Part shown: positions 42,019 to 50,621 of the stretch, piece after piece | Position numbering within the stretch: position 1 is the first letter of the stretch | Layout: each line of letters opens with the position of its first letter | Assembly: GCF_946885955.1 (NCBI RefSeq) | Contig: NZ_CAMPHI010000001.1 | Location: forward strand, 204,973-268,972 | Direction of reading: 5' to 3' | From: an uncultured Pseudomonas sp. | GTDB taxonomy: Bacteria > Pseudomonadota > Gammaproteobacteria > Pseudomonadales > Pseudomonadaceae | DNA: 64,000 nt | The notes under the pieces: model-generated | The model's database searches: none | Told to the model about the DNA's origin: nothing | Seen by the model: the letters and a program-made list of their open reading frames with translations, nothing else | Translations under genes and position numbers: made by a program

Positions 42019-42474
42019 ATGGATACGGTGATAAAACGACTCCACCCAAATAACGACGGCAGCGACTGGGCGACGGCACAGCAGCATCGCCGGTCGACGC
42101 TCGGCACCTCGACTATCGCTCAGCCCGCCTCACTGGCGATGCACCGCCATCTGCACGCCAGCCGGCGTAATGGCATCGCGGCGCCTTACCTCGCCTCCTG
42201 CCACATCGCCACCGACCGCCCCGCCCGCTATATCGCCCGCCTGTGCCAACAGTTCGAGCACAAGCTGGCGGTCAGTTACGACACGCAGCAGGGGCGCATC
42301 GGCTTCGACTTCGGTTTGTGCCTGTTGCACAGCGACGGCGGCGGCCTGCGCATCAGTGTGTTCAGCGACACCCCGAAGAACCTGGACAAGCTCAAGCATG
42401 CGGTCGGCAGCCACTTCGAGCGTTTCGTCTGGCAGGCACCGCTGCGGCTCGACTGGCAAACACCCGAAGACTGA
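42019..42474 (+). CDS. DUF2218 domain protein
   Basis: 151-residue protein. The DUF2218 domain occupies about 62-148: SCHIATDRPARYIARLCQQF, then HKLAVSYDTQQGRIGFDFG and LKHAVGSHFERFVWQAPL. The first ~60 residues are polar and poorly structured. GGAG lies 6 bases before the ATG at 42019. Function unknown; this domain often occurs next to iron-uptake or siderophore genes, but none are here. Confidence 0.83.
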   Translation: MDTVIKRLHPNNDGSDWATAQQHRRSTLGTSTIAQPASLAMHRHLHASRRNGIAAPYLASCHIATDRPARYIARLCQQFEHKLAVSYDTQQGRIGFDFGLCLLHSDGGGLRISVFSDTPKNLDKLKHAVGSHFERFVWQAPLRLDWQTPED

Positions 42475-42555
42475 TCCACTTCAAAAGCGTAAATCGGATT
42501 GGCCGTAACGCCCCGAGCGCCGACAATTGGCCCATACCCCATCAGGAGCCAAGCC

Positions 42556-43611
42556 ATGCTCGATCCAGATCTCTGCTGGCAAGCCGTATGCGATCGCAAT
42601 GGCGCCTACGATGGCCAGTTCGTCTTCGCGGTACGCTCGACCGGCATCTATTGCCGGCCCAGTTGCCCGGCGCGCCGGCCATTGCAGGACAACGTCAGTT
42701 TTCACCCCACGGTGGCAGCAGCCGAACAGGCGGGCTTTCGGCCTTGCCGGCGCTGCTCGCCCCAGGGCCAGAGTCCGGCCGAACAGCTCGATGCACTGGT
42801 GGCGGCCGCCTGCCGCTTGCTCGATAACGCCGACCAGGCCCTCAGCCTCGAACAACTGGCTACACGCATCGGTCTCTCCGCTTCGCACCTGGCGCGCGCC
42901 TTCAAGGCCCGCACCGGGTTGACCCCAAAAGCCTGGGCCGAGGCCCGGCGCCGCGCGCGCCTGGATGCGCAGCTGGGGCAAGCCGACAGCGTGCTGGAAG
43001 CGGCGCTCGCCGCCGGCTACTCCGGCACCCGCGCGCTGTACCAGCAAACCGAGGCGCTGAGCCCCGCGCAACGACGCAAACAGGCGGCCGGCGAAACCCT
43101 GCGCTACGCCATCGCCGCCTGCCCACTCGGCAAAATGCTGCTCGCGGCCAGCGAGCAAGGCGTCTGCGCACTGCTACTGGGTGACAGCGACGAGACCCTG
43201 GAGGCTGAATTGCAGCAGCGTTTCGCCGCCGCGCAACGGCTACGCGACGACACCCATCTGAGCCCCTGGCTGGCCCAGGTGATCGCCCAGATCGAAGAAC
43301 CCGTGCGCGCCGCGCAGTTGCCCCTGGATATTCGCGGGACGGCGTTCCAGCAACAGGTTTGGCGCGCCTTGCGCAGCATCCCGCCGGGCGAGACGCGCAA
43401 CTATGCCGAACTGGCCGCGCAACTGGGCAGCCACCCACGCGCCGTGGCCCGCGCCTGCGCCAGCAACCCGCTGGGGCTGCTGATCCCCTGCCATCGTGTG
43501 GTCGCCAGCAATGGCAACCTCAGCGGTTACCGTTGGGGGATCGAGCGTAAGGCGGCATTGCTCAAGCGCGAGCGGCAAACGGCGGAATCAATGGCCGAGC
43601 GGATTTCCTGA
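42556..43611 (+). CDS. ada: Ada: bifunctional methyl-DNA repair protein and regulator
   Basis: 351-residue adaptive-response protein. The N-terminal domain has the zinc/methyl-acceptor cysteines Cys33, Cys37, Cys64 and Cys67 (GIYCRPSCPARRP, PCRRCSP). An AraC-type helix-turn-helix follows (LATRIGLSASHLARAFKA). The C-terminal O6-alkylguanine transferase has the acceptor Cys312 in IPCHRVV. It removes methyl groups from phosphotriesters and O6-methylguanine and, once methylated, activates alkylation-repair genes. AGGAG precedes the start by 7 bases. No alkB or alkA is adjacent. Confidence 0.95.
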   Translation: MLDPDLCWQAVCDRNGAYDGQFVFAVRSTGIYCRPSCPARRPLQDNVSFHPTVAAAEQAGFRPCRRCSPQGQSPAEQLDALVAAACRLLDNADQALSLEQLATRIGLSASHLARAFKARTGLTPKAWAEARRRARLDAQLGQADSVLEAALAAGYSGTRALYQQTEALSPAQRRKQAAGETLRYAIAACPLGKMLLAASEQGVCALLLGDSDETLEAELQQRFAAAQRLRDDTHLSPWLAQVIAQIEEPVRAAQLPLDIRGTAFQQQVWRALRSIPPGETRNYAELAAQLGSHPRAVARACASNPLGLLIPCHRVVASNGNLSGYRWGIERKAALLKRERQTAESMAERIS

Positions 43612-44090
43612 TCCTCGACGAATTCGGCGAACCGAGCCTGGATCGGATTCGTCTGCGCATACTGCTCAAACACCAGCGGCAGCCCCAAGTGCTTGAAGAC
43701 GCGCCCTGGGAACAGCCTTCGCGCCCCAGCCTGGAAAGCCGCGCCGAAGAGGCCGGCATCAGCGACATCCGGAGCCGGCGCAGGGATTGATCGCGGAAGC
43801 CGCCGCCCGGCTAGCGGGGTCACTCGGCAACAGCTCAGCGCGACAGGCAAAAAAAGAGCGGCGTCGCCAGAGGCGAGCCGCTCCAAATCACGGAGTTGCA
43901 TACGTCGCTGGCGCACAAAGCCGCACCAGCACGAATTGGATAAACCGCCGACGCTTGCGGTCACATCCGCCCGGCAAAGCGGGCGCTGCACGGCCTGCTT
44001 GATACCGCGCCGGCAAAGCCCGAAGCTATGCACCTGCCCGCCGCGCTGTTACAGCGCCTTCCTTATCGGCTCCCCGTACAGGCCAGCACC
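43612..44090. other. Intergenic region after ada
   Basis: 479 bases with no gene I can support. One plus-strand frame running to 43790 reads like protein for about 60 codons (DFLILDEFGEPSLDRIRLR) but has no ATG, GTG or TTG start and begins inside ada; it might be a decayed fragment. The other frames are unconvincing. Confidence 0.4.
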
Positions 44091-44396
44091 ATGAACCTCA
44101 GCGAACTGACCGACCGCCTGCACGCCATCCGCGACCATAACGATTGGCGGCAATTCCACAGCCCGAAGAACCTGGCCATGGCCGCCAGCGTGGAAATGGC
44201 CGAGCTGGTGGAAATATTCCAGTGGCTGACCGAACAGCAATCGCGGCAGCTGTCCGCCGAGCAATTGGCCCATGCCGGCCAGGAGGTCGGCGATATCGTC
44301 CTCTACCTGTTGCTGCTGTGCAGCGAACTGGGCATCGATATGGAACAGGCGGTGCGCGCCAAGCTGGCCGATAGCGAAAGGCGCTTCAAGCAATGA
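44091..44396 (+). CDS. MazG-like nucleotide pyrophosphohydrolase
   Basis: 101-residue all-alpha NTP pyrophosphatase of the MazG-like/DCTPP1-type family. Metal-binding motifs: VEMAELVEIFQWL (ExxxE) and EVGDIVLYLLLL (ExxD). It begins MNLSELTDRLHAIRDHNDWR, and HSPKNLAMA is typical of the family. Likely a house-cleaning enzyme hydrolysing a non-canonical dNTP. Its stop overlaps the cmoM start (ATGA), so the two are co-translated. Confidence 0.88.
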   Translation: MNLSELTDRLHAIRDHNDWRQFHSPKNLAMAASVEMAELVEIFQWLTEQQSRQLSAEQLAHAGQEVGDIVLYLLLLCSELGIDMEQAVRAKLADSERRFKQ

Positions 44397-45142
44397 GCGA
44401 TCGGCATTTCGACGAACTGGCGACGCGCTTCGCCGAGAAAATCTACGGCGGCGCCAAGGGCGCGATCCGTCTGGCGGTACTCCAGGCCGACCTCGCCGAG
44501 GCCCTGCCGGATCGCCCGTTGCGGGTGCTCGACGTGGGCGCCGGCTTGGGCCATATGTCGTTATGGCTGGCCGAACGCGGCCATCAGGTGACCCTCAGTG
44601 AGCCGGCCGAACCCATGCTGCAAGGCGCCCGCGAGCGTTTCGCCGCGGCCGGCCAGCAGGCGACTTTTATCCAGGCGCCCTGGCAGGACCTGCTCGGCCA
44701 GCTGGCGCAACCCTATGACCTGGTTATCTGCCACGCGGTGCTCGAATGGCTGGCTGAACCCCAGGCCATCCTGCCGGTGCTGCATCAACTCTGCGCCCCC
44801 GGCGGCTGGCTGTCGCTGGCCTTCTACAACAAGGACGCGCTGATCTACCGCAACCTGCTCAAGGGTCACTTCCGCAAGCTGCGCAAGGCCGAATTCGCCG
44901 GCGAGAAGCAGAGCCTGACGCCGCAAACGCCGCTCGACCCGCGCGAACTGGCGACGCAACTCGATGCGCTGTGGCAGGTCGAAAGCCAGAGCGGCGTGCG
45001 GGTATTTCACGACTATATGCCGCAGCCCTTCCAGGCCAAGGCCGAATTGATCGACCTGCTGGAAATGGAACTGGCCTACCGTCGCCACCCCGCCTTCGCC
45101 GGGCTGGGGCGTTATCTGCACTGGATCTGTAGGCCGCGCTGA
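44393..45142 (+). CDS. cmoM: tRNA 5-carboxymethoxyuridine methyltransferase CmoM
   Basis: 249-residue SAM enzyme that converts cmo5U to its methyl ester at the tRNA wobble position. It starts MSDRHFDELATRFAEKIYGG, with IYGGAKGAIRLAVLQ typical of CmoM/SmtA, SAM motif VLDVGAGLGHMSLWLA, and CHAVLEWLAEP. Length is normal. Overlaps the preceding pyrophosphohydrolase gene by 4 bases. Confidence 0.92.
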   Translation: MSDRHFDELATRFAEKIYGGAKGAIRLAVLQADLAEALPDRPLRVLDVGAGLGHMSLWLAERGHQVTLSEPAEPMLQGARERFAAAGQQATFIQAPWQDLLGQLAQPYDLVICHAVLEWLAEPQAILPVLHQLCAPGGWLSLAFYNKDALIYRNLLKGHFRKLRKAEFAGEKQSLTPQTPLDPRELATQLDALWQVESQSGVRVFHDYMPQPFQAKAELIDLLEMELAYRRHPAFAGLGRYLHWICRPR

Positions 45143-45151
45143 TGGTTGCGA

Positions 45152-45183
45152 TCCCGGATTGCGCTGGCGCTTATTCGGGCTAC
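45152..45183. repeat. GCGCTGGCGCTTATTCGGGCTAC repeat (half copy)
   Basis: TCCCGGATTGCGCTGGCGCT followed by TATTCGGGCTA, the right half of the long palindrome at 54752. A similar half copy is at 49449. Confidence 0.7.
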
Positions 45184-45194
45184 GAGGTGTTTTT

Positions 45195-45270
45195 GTAGGG
45201 TGGACATGGCGCAGCCTTGTCCACCGGTGGCGCTCAGATGGCGGACAGCCTTCGCCATGTCCGCCCTACA
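45195..45270. repeat. TAGGGTGGACA-family palindrome
   Basis: Arms GTAGGGTGGACATGGCG and CGCCATGTCCGCCCTACA flank an inner CTTGTCCACCGGTGGCG segment. Matches the elements at 6570, 49541 and 54664. It lies between cmoM and the DUF4136 pair. Confidence 0.82.
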
Positions 45271-45324
45271 AGGTCCAGGGCTTCTAAGCTCTATCAGTAT
45301 CGAAGCCGCAGTGCGGAACGAACC

Positions 45325-45921
45325 ATGAAAGCCTTTTCACTTTTACTGCTGCTCCCGGCCCTGCTGGCCTGCCAAAGCCAGAACCCCTATACGGCCGAGT
45401 CCAGCCCCTTGCCGCCGGCCCCGCCAGAAGCGGCGCAACAACTCGATCTCAGCGCCTACCCGGCGGCGCCGCGGGACTACGGCCGCTACCGCAGCTGGAG
45501 CTGGTTGCAGCCACCGGCCGGCAATGCCTGGGCCAGCGCCGGGCAACTGCAGGAGGCGTTGAGCAACGCCCTGGATCAGCGCGGTTTGCGCCCGGCCAAG
45601 GCGAATGCCGCGGGCGATCTCCAAGTGAGCGCTGAGCTGCGCGAGGAAACCCGTGTGCGCCAGGTCGTCGATGACTATGGCGGCCACTACGGGAGCGGCT
45701 ACTACGGACAGGGTCGCTATGGCCACGGCGTCGGCCTGTGGGGCAGCGCGCCGCTGGTGCGCAGTTACACGGAAGAGGTCATAGTGGTGCGCATCGAAAT
45801 GCGCGATGCCGAGGACGGCCAGCGGGTCTGGAGCGGCAGTGCCGAAGCGCTGGGCCGCAGCCCGGAAGCCCTGCGCAGCGCGCTGCAACGCGCCCTGGCC
45901 GATTACCCGCCGAGCACCTGA
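45325..45921 (+). CDS. DUF4136 lipoprotein (first of tandem pair)
   Basis: 198-residue lipoprotein: [20 protein letters not shown] has a lipobox ending in Cys17. The mature protein shows the DUF4136 opening [13 protein letters not shown], then [10 protein letters not shown] and a Gly/Tyr-rich insert ([18 protein letters not shown]). It ends in a helix. Envelope protein of unknown role. A start upstream at 45217 would run through the repeat and is rejected. Paralogous to the next gene. Confidence 0.82.
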   Translation: MKAFSLLLLLPALLACQSQNPYTAESSPLPPAPPEAAQQLDLSAYPAAPRDYGRYRSWSWLQPPAGNAWASAGQLQEALSNALDQRGLRPAKANAAGDLQVSAELREETRVRQVVDDYGGHYGSGYYGQGRYGHGVGLWGSAPLVRSYTEEVIVVRIEMRDAEDGQRVWSGSAEALGRSPEALRSALQRALADYPPST

Positions 45922-45938
45922 ATTTTCGGAGAACCGCC

Positions 45939-46502
45939 ATGCGTCCACTACTGCTGATCCTGCCGCTCCTACTCCTGCTGAGCGCCTGCCAGAGCGTGCA
46001 GCTGGAGCGAGATTTCGACCCCAATCGCGACTTTTCGGCGTACCGCAGCTGGAGCTGGGCCGAGCCAGCCGTGCAGTTCAAACCCGAAGACCCGCGAATC
46101 GACAGCGACCTCAGCAGGCAACGCATCCGCACCGCGATCGGCGAACAGCTCGATCAACGCGGCCTGCGTCCAGCCCCCGCCGGCACCGCGGGCGATCTCA
46201 AGGTGCAGGCATGGCTGATCGTCGACAACCGCCAGCAACAGGTCAGCACGCATTTCGGCGGTGCCTGGGGCGACCCCTGGGCCGGAGGCTTCTGGGGCGG
46301 CCCGAGTTACGTCGAGACCCGCACCCTGGACTACCAGGTGGCGACTTTGCAAGTCGACCTGCTCGACGCCGGGGACGGCAAGTTGGTCTGGCGTGGCAGC
46401 GCCGAACAGATCCTGCGCAGCGGTCAACCCACCCCGAGCGAGCGCGAAGCGGCGATTCGCGACACCGTGGCGAAGATACTCAGCCAATACCCGCCGCGCT
46501 AA
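45939..46502 (+). CDS. DUF4136 lipoprotein (second of tandem pair)
   Basis: 187-residue lipoprotein starting MRPLLLILPLLLLLSACQS with lipobox Cys17. FDPNRDFSAYRSWSWAEP and [20 protein letters not shown] parallel the preceding gene; the Gly-rich segment is GGAWGDPWAGGFWGG. GGAG lies 7 bases upstream. It follows the first copy by 17 bases, so the pair is one operon made by duplication. Function unknown. Confidence 0.85.
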   Translation: MRPLLLILPLLLLLSACQSVQLERDFDPNRDFSAYRSWSWAEPAVQFKPEDPRIDSDLSRQRIRTAIGEQLDQRGLRPAPAGTAGDLKVQAWLIVDNRQQQVSTHFGGAWGDPWAGGFWGGPSYVETRTLDYQVATLQVDLLDAGDGKLVWRGSAEQILRSGQPTPSEREAAIRDTVAKILSQYPPR

Positions 46503-46537
46503 GCCATCGCAGTAGCCAAACAAGGACGACAGTCAAC

Positions 46538-47023
46538 ATGCCAACCAGTGCGCTCAGCCACCGCCCCGCCACATTCGACGACCTGCGCGAAGTCGCCGCC
46601 TTCCCGCAGAACGCCGACGAGCTGTTTTTCTGCTATCCCAAAGCGGTCTGGCCGCTGGATCTCGAGCAGTTGGCCGCAGCCATGGTCGAACGCCGCGACA
46701 GTACAGTGGCGCTGCTGGACGGCCGGGTCGCCGGCTTCGCCAATTTCTACCAATGGCAGCAGGGCGACAGCTGCGCCCTGGGCAACCTGATGATCGCGCC
46801 CTGGGCACGCGGCCGGGGCGTCGCGCGTTATCTGGTGACGACCATGGAGCAACTAGCGCGCGAGCGGCACCAGGCCACCCGCATGCGCGTATCCTGCTTC
46901 AACGCCAATAGTGCCGGCCTGCTGCTCTACCCCGCGCTGGGTTACGCGCTGACCGGTCTGGTCGAACGCCGTGATCCGCGCGGTGCCAGGGTGGCGCTGT
47001 TGCAATTCGATAAGGCGCTATGA
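46538..47023 (+). CDS. GNAT-family N-acetyltransferase
   Basis: 161-residue acetyltransferase. The acetyl-CoA motif is in NLMIAPWARGRGVARYLVTT (about 88-107), with the Q/RxxGxG/A pattern as RGRGVA. NSAGLLLYPALGYALTG is the usual C-terminal part. The substrate is unknown. It follows the DUF4136 pair by 35 bases, same strand, and may share their transcript. Confidence 0.88.
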   Translation: MPTSALSHRPATFDDLREVAAFPQNADELFFCYPKAVWPLDLEQLAAAMVERRDSTVALLDGRVAGFANFYQWQQGDSCALGNLMIAPWARGRGVARYLVTTMEQLARERHQATRMRVSCFNANSAGLLLYPALGYALTGLVERRDPRGARVALLQFDKAL

Positions 47024-47047
47024 CAGCCCAGTGAAAAATAGCCGCGC

Positions 47048-47980
47048 TTAGCGATCCCAATCCGGCTTCTCGGCAAGCCGCCCGATGAGAAAATCCAGCA
47101 GGGCGCGCAACGCCGGCGGCATCTGTCGGCGCGTGCCATAGAGCGCATGGATGCCCAGCTCCTGCGGCTGGTACTCGGGCAGCAGCCGCACCAGCGCCCC
47201 CGAACGCAGCAGCCCAGCCACCGAGTACAGCGGCTGCAAACTGATGCCCATATCGGCCAGCGTGGCTTCCAGCAGCACCATGGATTCGTTGGCGCTGAGG
47301 TTGCCGCTGACGGCCACGGCGAAAGGCTCGCCCGCGCGCTGGAATTCCCAGATGCTGCGACCGAAGTAGGCGTAGCTGAGGCAATTGTGCTGCGCCAGAT
47401 CCGTCGGCCGCTGCGGCGTGCCGTGGCGTTTGAGATAGGCCGGCGTGGCGCACACCGCCGAGCGACATACCGCGAGTTGACGGGCGATCAGGTTGGGGTC
47501 GAGCTGATTGGTGATACGTAGCGCCAGATCGACCCGCGCCTCGACCAGATTGACCGCCTGACTGCCGATCAGCAGATCGATGCCGACCTGCGGGTACAGA
47601 CCGATGAATTCGTCGAGCGCATGCACCAGCCAGGCCTGGGCGAAGGATTGGCTGCAGGCGACGCGCAGGTTGCCGCGCGGCACCCTGTCGTCGCTCGCGC
47701 TGACGCCCTGCATGGCCTCGGCCACCGCGAGCATTTCCCGGCACTGCGGCAACAGCTGCTCACCGATACCGGTCAGGCTCAGCTTGCGCGTGCTGCGATG
47801 CAACAGCCGCGCGCCGACCCAGCCTTCCAGCTCACCGAGATAGCGCGAGACCATCGCCCGCGACATCTCCAGCGCCTCGGCCGCGGCCGTTTGGCTGCCC
47901 CTGTCCACCACCTCGACAAATACCCGGGTTGCCGTCAGTCGGTCCACAATTCGCTCGATATACGCAACAAAGACGTCCAT
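47048..47980 (-). CDS. LysR-family transcriptional regulator
   Basis: 310-residue LysR protein. Helix-turn-helix at about 15-75 (RGSQTAAAEALEMSRAMVSR, then YLGELEGWVGARLLHRSTRK), then the effector-binding domain with GNLRVACSQSFAQAWLVHAL and VDLALRITNQLDPN. It is divergent from the secreted metallo-beta-lactamase-fold gene with 65 bases between starts, the usual arrangement for a LysR protein and its target. Confidence 0.92.
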   Translation of the reverse strand: MDVFVAYIERIVDRLTATRVFVEVVDRGSQTAAAEALEMSRAMVSRYLGELEGWVGARLLHRSTRKLSLTGIGEQLLPQCREMLAVAEAMQGVSASDDRVPRGNLRVACSQSFAQAWLVHALDEFIGLYPQVGIDLLIGSQAVNLVEARVDLALRITNQLDPNLIARQLAVCRSAVCATPAYLKRHGTPQRPTDLAQHNCLSYAYFGRSIWEFQRAGEPFAVAVSGNLSANESMVLLEATLADMGISLQPLYSVAGLLRSGALVRLLPEYQPQELGIHALYGTRRQMPPALRALLDFLIGRLAEKPDWDR

Positions 47981-48045
47981 CTTAAGCGGCTTTTAGCGCC
48001 AATAAAAGCAACTAACATCCCTCCACCACTTAAACGGAGGTCAGC

Positions 48046-48918
48046 ATGTCCACTACCCGTCTCATCAAAGGCTTCGCCGTCGGCGCCGCTTTGCTCGCCG
48101 GCGCCAGCGCCGCCCTGGCCCAACCGCTCAGTGTCGAGGTGTACAACCCCGGCGAAAGCGCCATCTTCCCGGTCACCTCGACACTAATCAGCGGCGAGCA
48201 CGACGCCATATTGGTCGACGCCCAGTTCTCCACCCGCGAAGCCCAGCAACTGGTCGAGCGCATCCAGGCCAGCGGTAAAACCCTGACTACCATCTTTATC
48301 AGCCACGGCGACCCGGACTTCTACTTCGGCCTCGACACCCTTACCCACGCCTACCCCAAAGCCAAGGTGCTGGCCACGGCGGCAACCGTCGCCCATATCG
48401 AGAAGACCCGCGTACCCAAGCTGGCCTACTGGGGTCCGATCCTCAAGGACAGCGCGCCGCAACGCACCCTGGTGCCGCAAGTCCTGCAGGGCGATAGCCT
48501 GACCCTGGAAGGACAAAGCCTGCAGCTGGTCGGCCACGACCCCGAGTACACCACGCTGTGGATACCCAGCATCAAGACCCTGGTCGGCGGCGTGCTCACC
48601 TATGCCAACATCCATCCCTGGATCGCCGATACGCAGACCGTCGAAGCGCGCAAGTCCTGGCTCGAATCCCTCGACCAGCTCGAAGCTCTGCAACCGACCA
48701 TGCTGGTGCCGGGCCACTACCTGGGGCAGGCCAAGCTGAACCTGGACGACCTGCGCTTCACCCGCGACTACCTGCTCACCCTGGAGGCGGAGTTGCCGAA
48801 AGCCAAGGACAGCCAGAGTTTGATCGCGGCGATGCAAGCCAAGTACCCGGCCCTGCTCGACGCCAGCAGCCTGGAATTGAGCGCCAAGGTACTCAAGGGC
48901 GAGATGCAGTGGCCCTAA
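48046..48918 (+). CDS. Secreted metallo-beta-lactamase-fold protein with altered metal motif
   Basis: 290-residue periplasmic protein: signal peptide ending GASAALA, then an MBL-fold domain. The usual HxHxDH motif reads HGDPDF (in IFISHGDPDFYFGL), so only the first His and an Asp remain; VGHDPEYTTLW and VPGHYLGQ provide further likely ligands. This variant recurs in a subfamily of MBL proteins with unknown substrates. GGAGG precedes the ATG. Divergent from the LysR gene that probably controls it. Confidence 0.85.
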   Translation: MSTTRLIKGFAVGAALLAGASAALAQPLSVEVYNPGESAIFPVTSTLISGEHDAILVDAQFSTREAQQLVERIQASGKTLTTIFISHGDPDFYFGLDTLTHAYPKAKVLATAATVAHIEKTRVPKLAYWGPILKDSAPQRTLVPQVLQGDSLTLEGQSLQLVGHDPEYTTLWIPSIKTLVGGVLTYANIHPWIADTQTVEARKSWLESLDQLEALQPTMLVPGHYLGQAKLNLDDLRFTRDYLLTLEAELPKAKDSQSLIAAMQAKYPALLDASSLELSAKVLKGEMQWP

Positions 48919-48983
48919 CGAACTGACCACACGGACAGGCATTGCGGCATAATCGCCGGCCCCGCGCCAAAGGAGATGCCGCA

Positions 48984-49433
48984 ATGCCCGCCCCAATCTG
49001 GTGGTTACTCGCCCTGCCATTCGTCGCCGGCGCCTGCCTGCCGTTGCAGGCGGGAATCAACGGTCAGTTGGCCAAGCAGGTCTCCAGCGTACTGGCGGCC
49101 GCTTTGATTTCGTTCGCGGTTGGCACCCTGGCCTTGTTGTTGCTGGTGTTGGCGCAACGCGAAGTGCCGAGCCTCGGCACCCTGAAAGGGCTGACCTGGT
49201 GGCATTGGAGCGGCGGCTTGCTGGGCGCGATGTTTATCGCCACCGCCGCCTTCGCCGGCCCCAGGGTAGGCGCGCTGCTGTTCATGACCCTGGTGATCGC
49301 CGGGCAATTGAGCATGGCGCTGACCCTCGACCACTTCGGCTGGGCCGGCTTTCGCGAAGCACCGATCAGCCTGGGCAAAATTGGCGGCTTGCTGCTGATA
49401 GTCGCGGGGATCTGGCTGATCCGCCGCGGTTGA
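48984..49433 (+). CDS. DMT-type (DUF606/YdcZ) membrane protein
   Basis: 149-residue inner-membrane protein with about five helices, starting MPAPIWWLLALPFVAGACLP and containing GINGQLAKQVSSVLAAALIS, FVGT-like FAVGTLALLLL and GGLLGAMFIATAAFAGPRVG. This is the DUF606/YdcZ branch of the drug/metabolite transporter superfamily. AGGAG lies 8 bases upstream of 48984. Such half-size proteins usually act as dimers. Substrate unknown. Confidence 0.87.
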   Translation: MPAPIWWLLALPFVAGACLPLQAGINGQLAKQVSSVLAAALISFAVGTLALLLLVLAQREVPSLGTLKGLTWWHWSGGLLGAMFIATAAFAGPRVGALLFMTLVIAGQLSMALTLDHFGWAGFREAPISLGKIGGLLLIVAGIWLIRRG

Positions 49434-49448
49434 TCCTGGAACCCGCGC

Positions 49449-49480
49449 TCCCGGATTGCGCTGAGGCTTATTCGGGTTAC
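49449..49480. repeat. GCGCTGAGGCTTATTCGGGTTAC repeat (half copy)
   Basis: TCCCGGATTGCGCTGAGGCT followed by TATTCGGGTTA, related to 45152 and the right half of 54752. Confidence 0.7.
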
Positions 49481-49540
49481 GGGCATGCTTTTTTAAATCC
49501 TGTGTTTGGTCTGCAAGGCCTGCCCGCCATCTCGACGCCC

Positions 49541-49575
49541 GCGGTGGACAAGGCTTCGCCATGTCCACCCTGCAA
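49541..49575. repeat. TAGGGTGGACA-family repeat (half copy, reverse)
   Basis: GCGGTGGACAAGGCTTCGCC then ATGTCCACCCTGCA, identical in type to the right half of the element at 54664. Confidence 0.72.
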
Positions 49576-49601
49576 CTTATTCGAGCTATGGGTACGCTGT
49601 T

Positions 49602-49669
49602 GTAGCCCGGATGCAATCCGGGGAGATTCATTGGACTGACAGCGCTTTCCCGGATTTCATCCGGGCTAC
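49602..49669. repeat. REP-like palindrome, GTAGCCCGGATGC family
   Basis: Arms GTAGCCCGGATGCAATCCGG and CCGGATTTCATCCGGGCTAC. It lies at the 3' end of the SdiA-regulated-type gene. Third complete member of the family in the window. Confidence 0.85.
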
Positions 49670-49688
49670 GGGTCGCGTGTTGTGCACG

Positions 49689-50621
49689 TCATTTGCGCTG
49701 AAAGCGGTAGAACAGGTTCGGTTCGCTGACCAGATAGAGGTTGCCGTCGGCATCCAGGGTCATGCCCTCGCCCTGGGGCACGCTGTTTTTCAGGCCGGCG
49801 AAACCGCCGATTAGCGAACGAAAGCTGATCAATTCACCGCTATCGCCATCCAGCTCCATCAGCAGCTTCGACTCGTCGCTGAGCAGCGCCAGGTGGCCGC
49901 TACGCATGTCGTAGTGCACCGACGACAGGTCGCTGGCGAAATCCTTGTCGTTGATCCAGGGGTCGCGGTCGATCACCTTGAGGTTGAATTGCCCCTGCAA
50001 GCTGGCCTTCAGCCCACGGACTTCATAAAGCTTGCGGGGCGAATGCTCCTTGACCACGAACAGCCGGTCGCCGCGCGGGTCGTAGCCCACGCCTTCGAAA
50101 CCGCGATTGCCATCCAGCGCGATGCCGAGGGTCAGCGCCCGAGCGTTTTCGCGCAGCAGCACGCCAGGTTTTTCCGGCAGCTCGACCACCACCAGCGCAT
50201 GATCGCGCTCTTCGGCCAGCAGCAGGAGGTTGTCGCCCAGGTAAGTGACGCCTTCGACGTCCCTGAAGCCGCTCAGCGGGTAGCGGCCCAGCAACACGCC
50301 ATCCTTATCCAGCGCCAGCAGCTCTTCCGGGCTATTGGCCACGGCCCAGAGCTGATCACGATCGCCGTCGTAGGTCAGCCCGGAAAGATTGTCGGCGACT
50401 CCCGCCACCGGCCTGGCCTCGATACGCACGCGGTAGTCCGGCAGGCCCATGCCGTGTGGGTCGGTTGCATGGTGGGAGGTCTCAATCCAGTAGTACAGGC
50501 GGTTATCCAGGTGCAACGCATGCACCAGATAAAGCAGAACCAGCACTACTGCCAGCAGCATCCACTGGCGGGGCGTCAATACGGGTAGGCGGTGCAGCAC
50601 GCCTTTCGCGGCAAGCATCAT
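49689..50621 (-). CDS. SdiA-regulated-type membrane-anchored beta-propeller protein
   Basis: 310-residue protein with one N-terminal helix (about 18-40, RQWMLLAVVLVLLYLVHALH) and a periplasmic SdiA-regulated-type beta-propeller. Signature segments are DNLSGLTYDGDRDQLWAVAN, RDVEGVTYLGDNLLLLAEER, NRGFEGVGYDPRGDRLFVVK and PQGEGMTLDADGNLYLVSEP. Family function is unclear. Start 50621 (or 50618, adjacent ATG) is chosen before the helix; the open frame farther upstream is not protein-like. Confidence 0.85.
   Translation of the reverse strand: MMLAAKGVLHRLPVLTPRQWMLLAVVLVLLYLVHALHLDNRLYYWIETSHHATDPHGMGLPDYRVRIEARPVAGVADNLSGLTYDGDRDQLWAVANSPEELLALDKDGVLLGRYPLSGFRDVEGVTYLGDNLLLLAEERDHALVVVELPEKPGVLLRENARALTLGIALDGNRGFEGVGYDPRGDRLFVVKEHSPRKLYEVRGLKASLQGQFNLKVIDRDPWINDKDFASDLSSVHYDMRSGHLALLSDESKLLMELDGDSGELISFRSLIGGFAGLKNSVPQGEGMTLDADGNLYLVSEPNLFYRFQRK

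Noticed and set aside
43527..44033. 168-codon minus-strand frame after ada
   Set aside because: Overlaps the 3' end of ada, has no ribosome site, and its sequence is Arg/Ser-rich with no recognisable domain.
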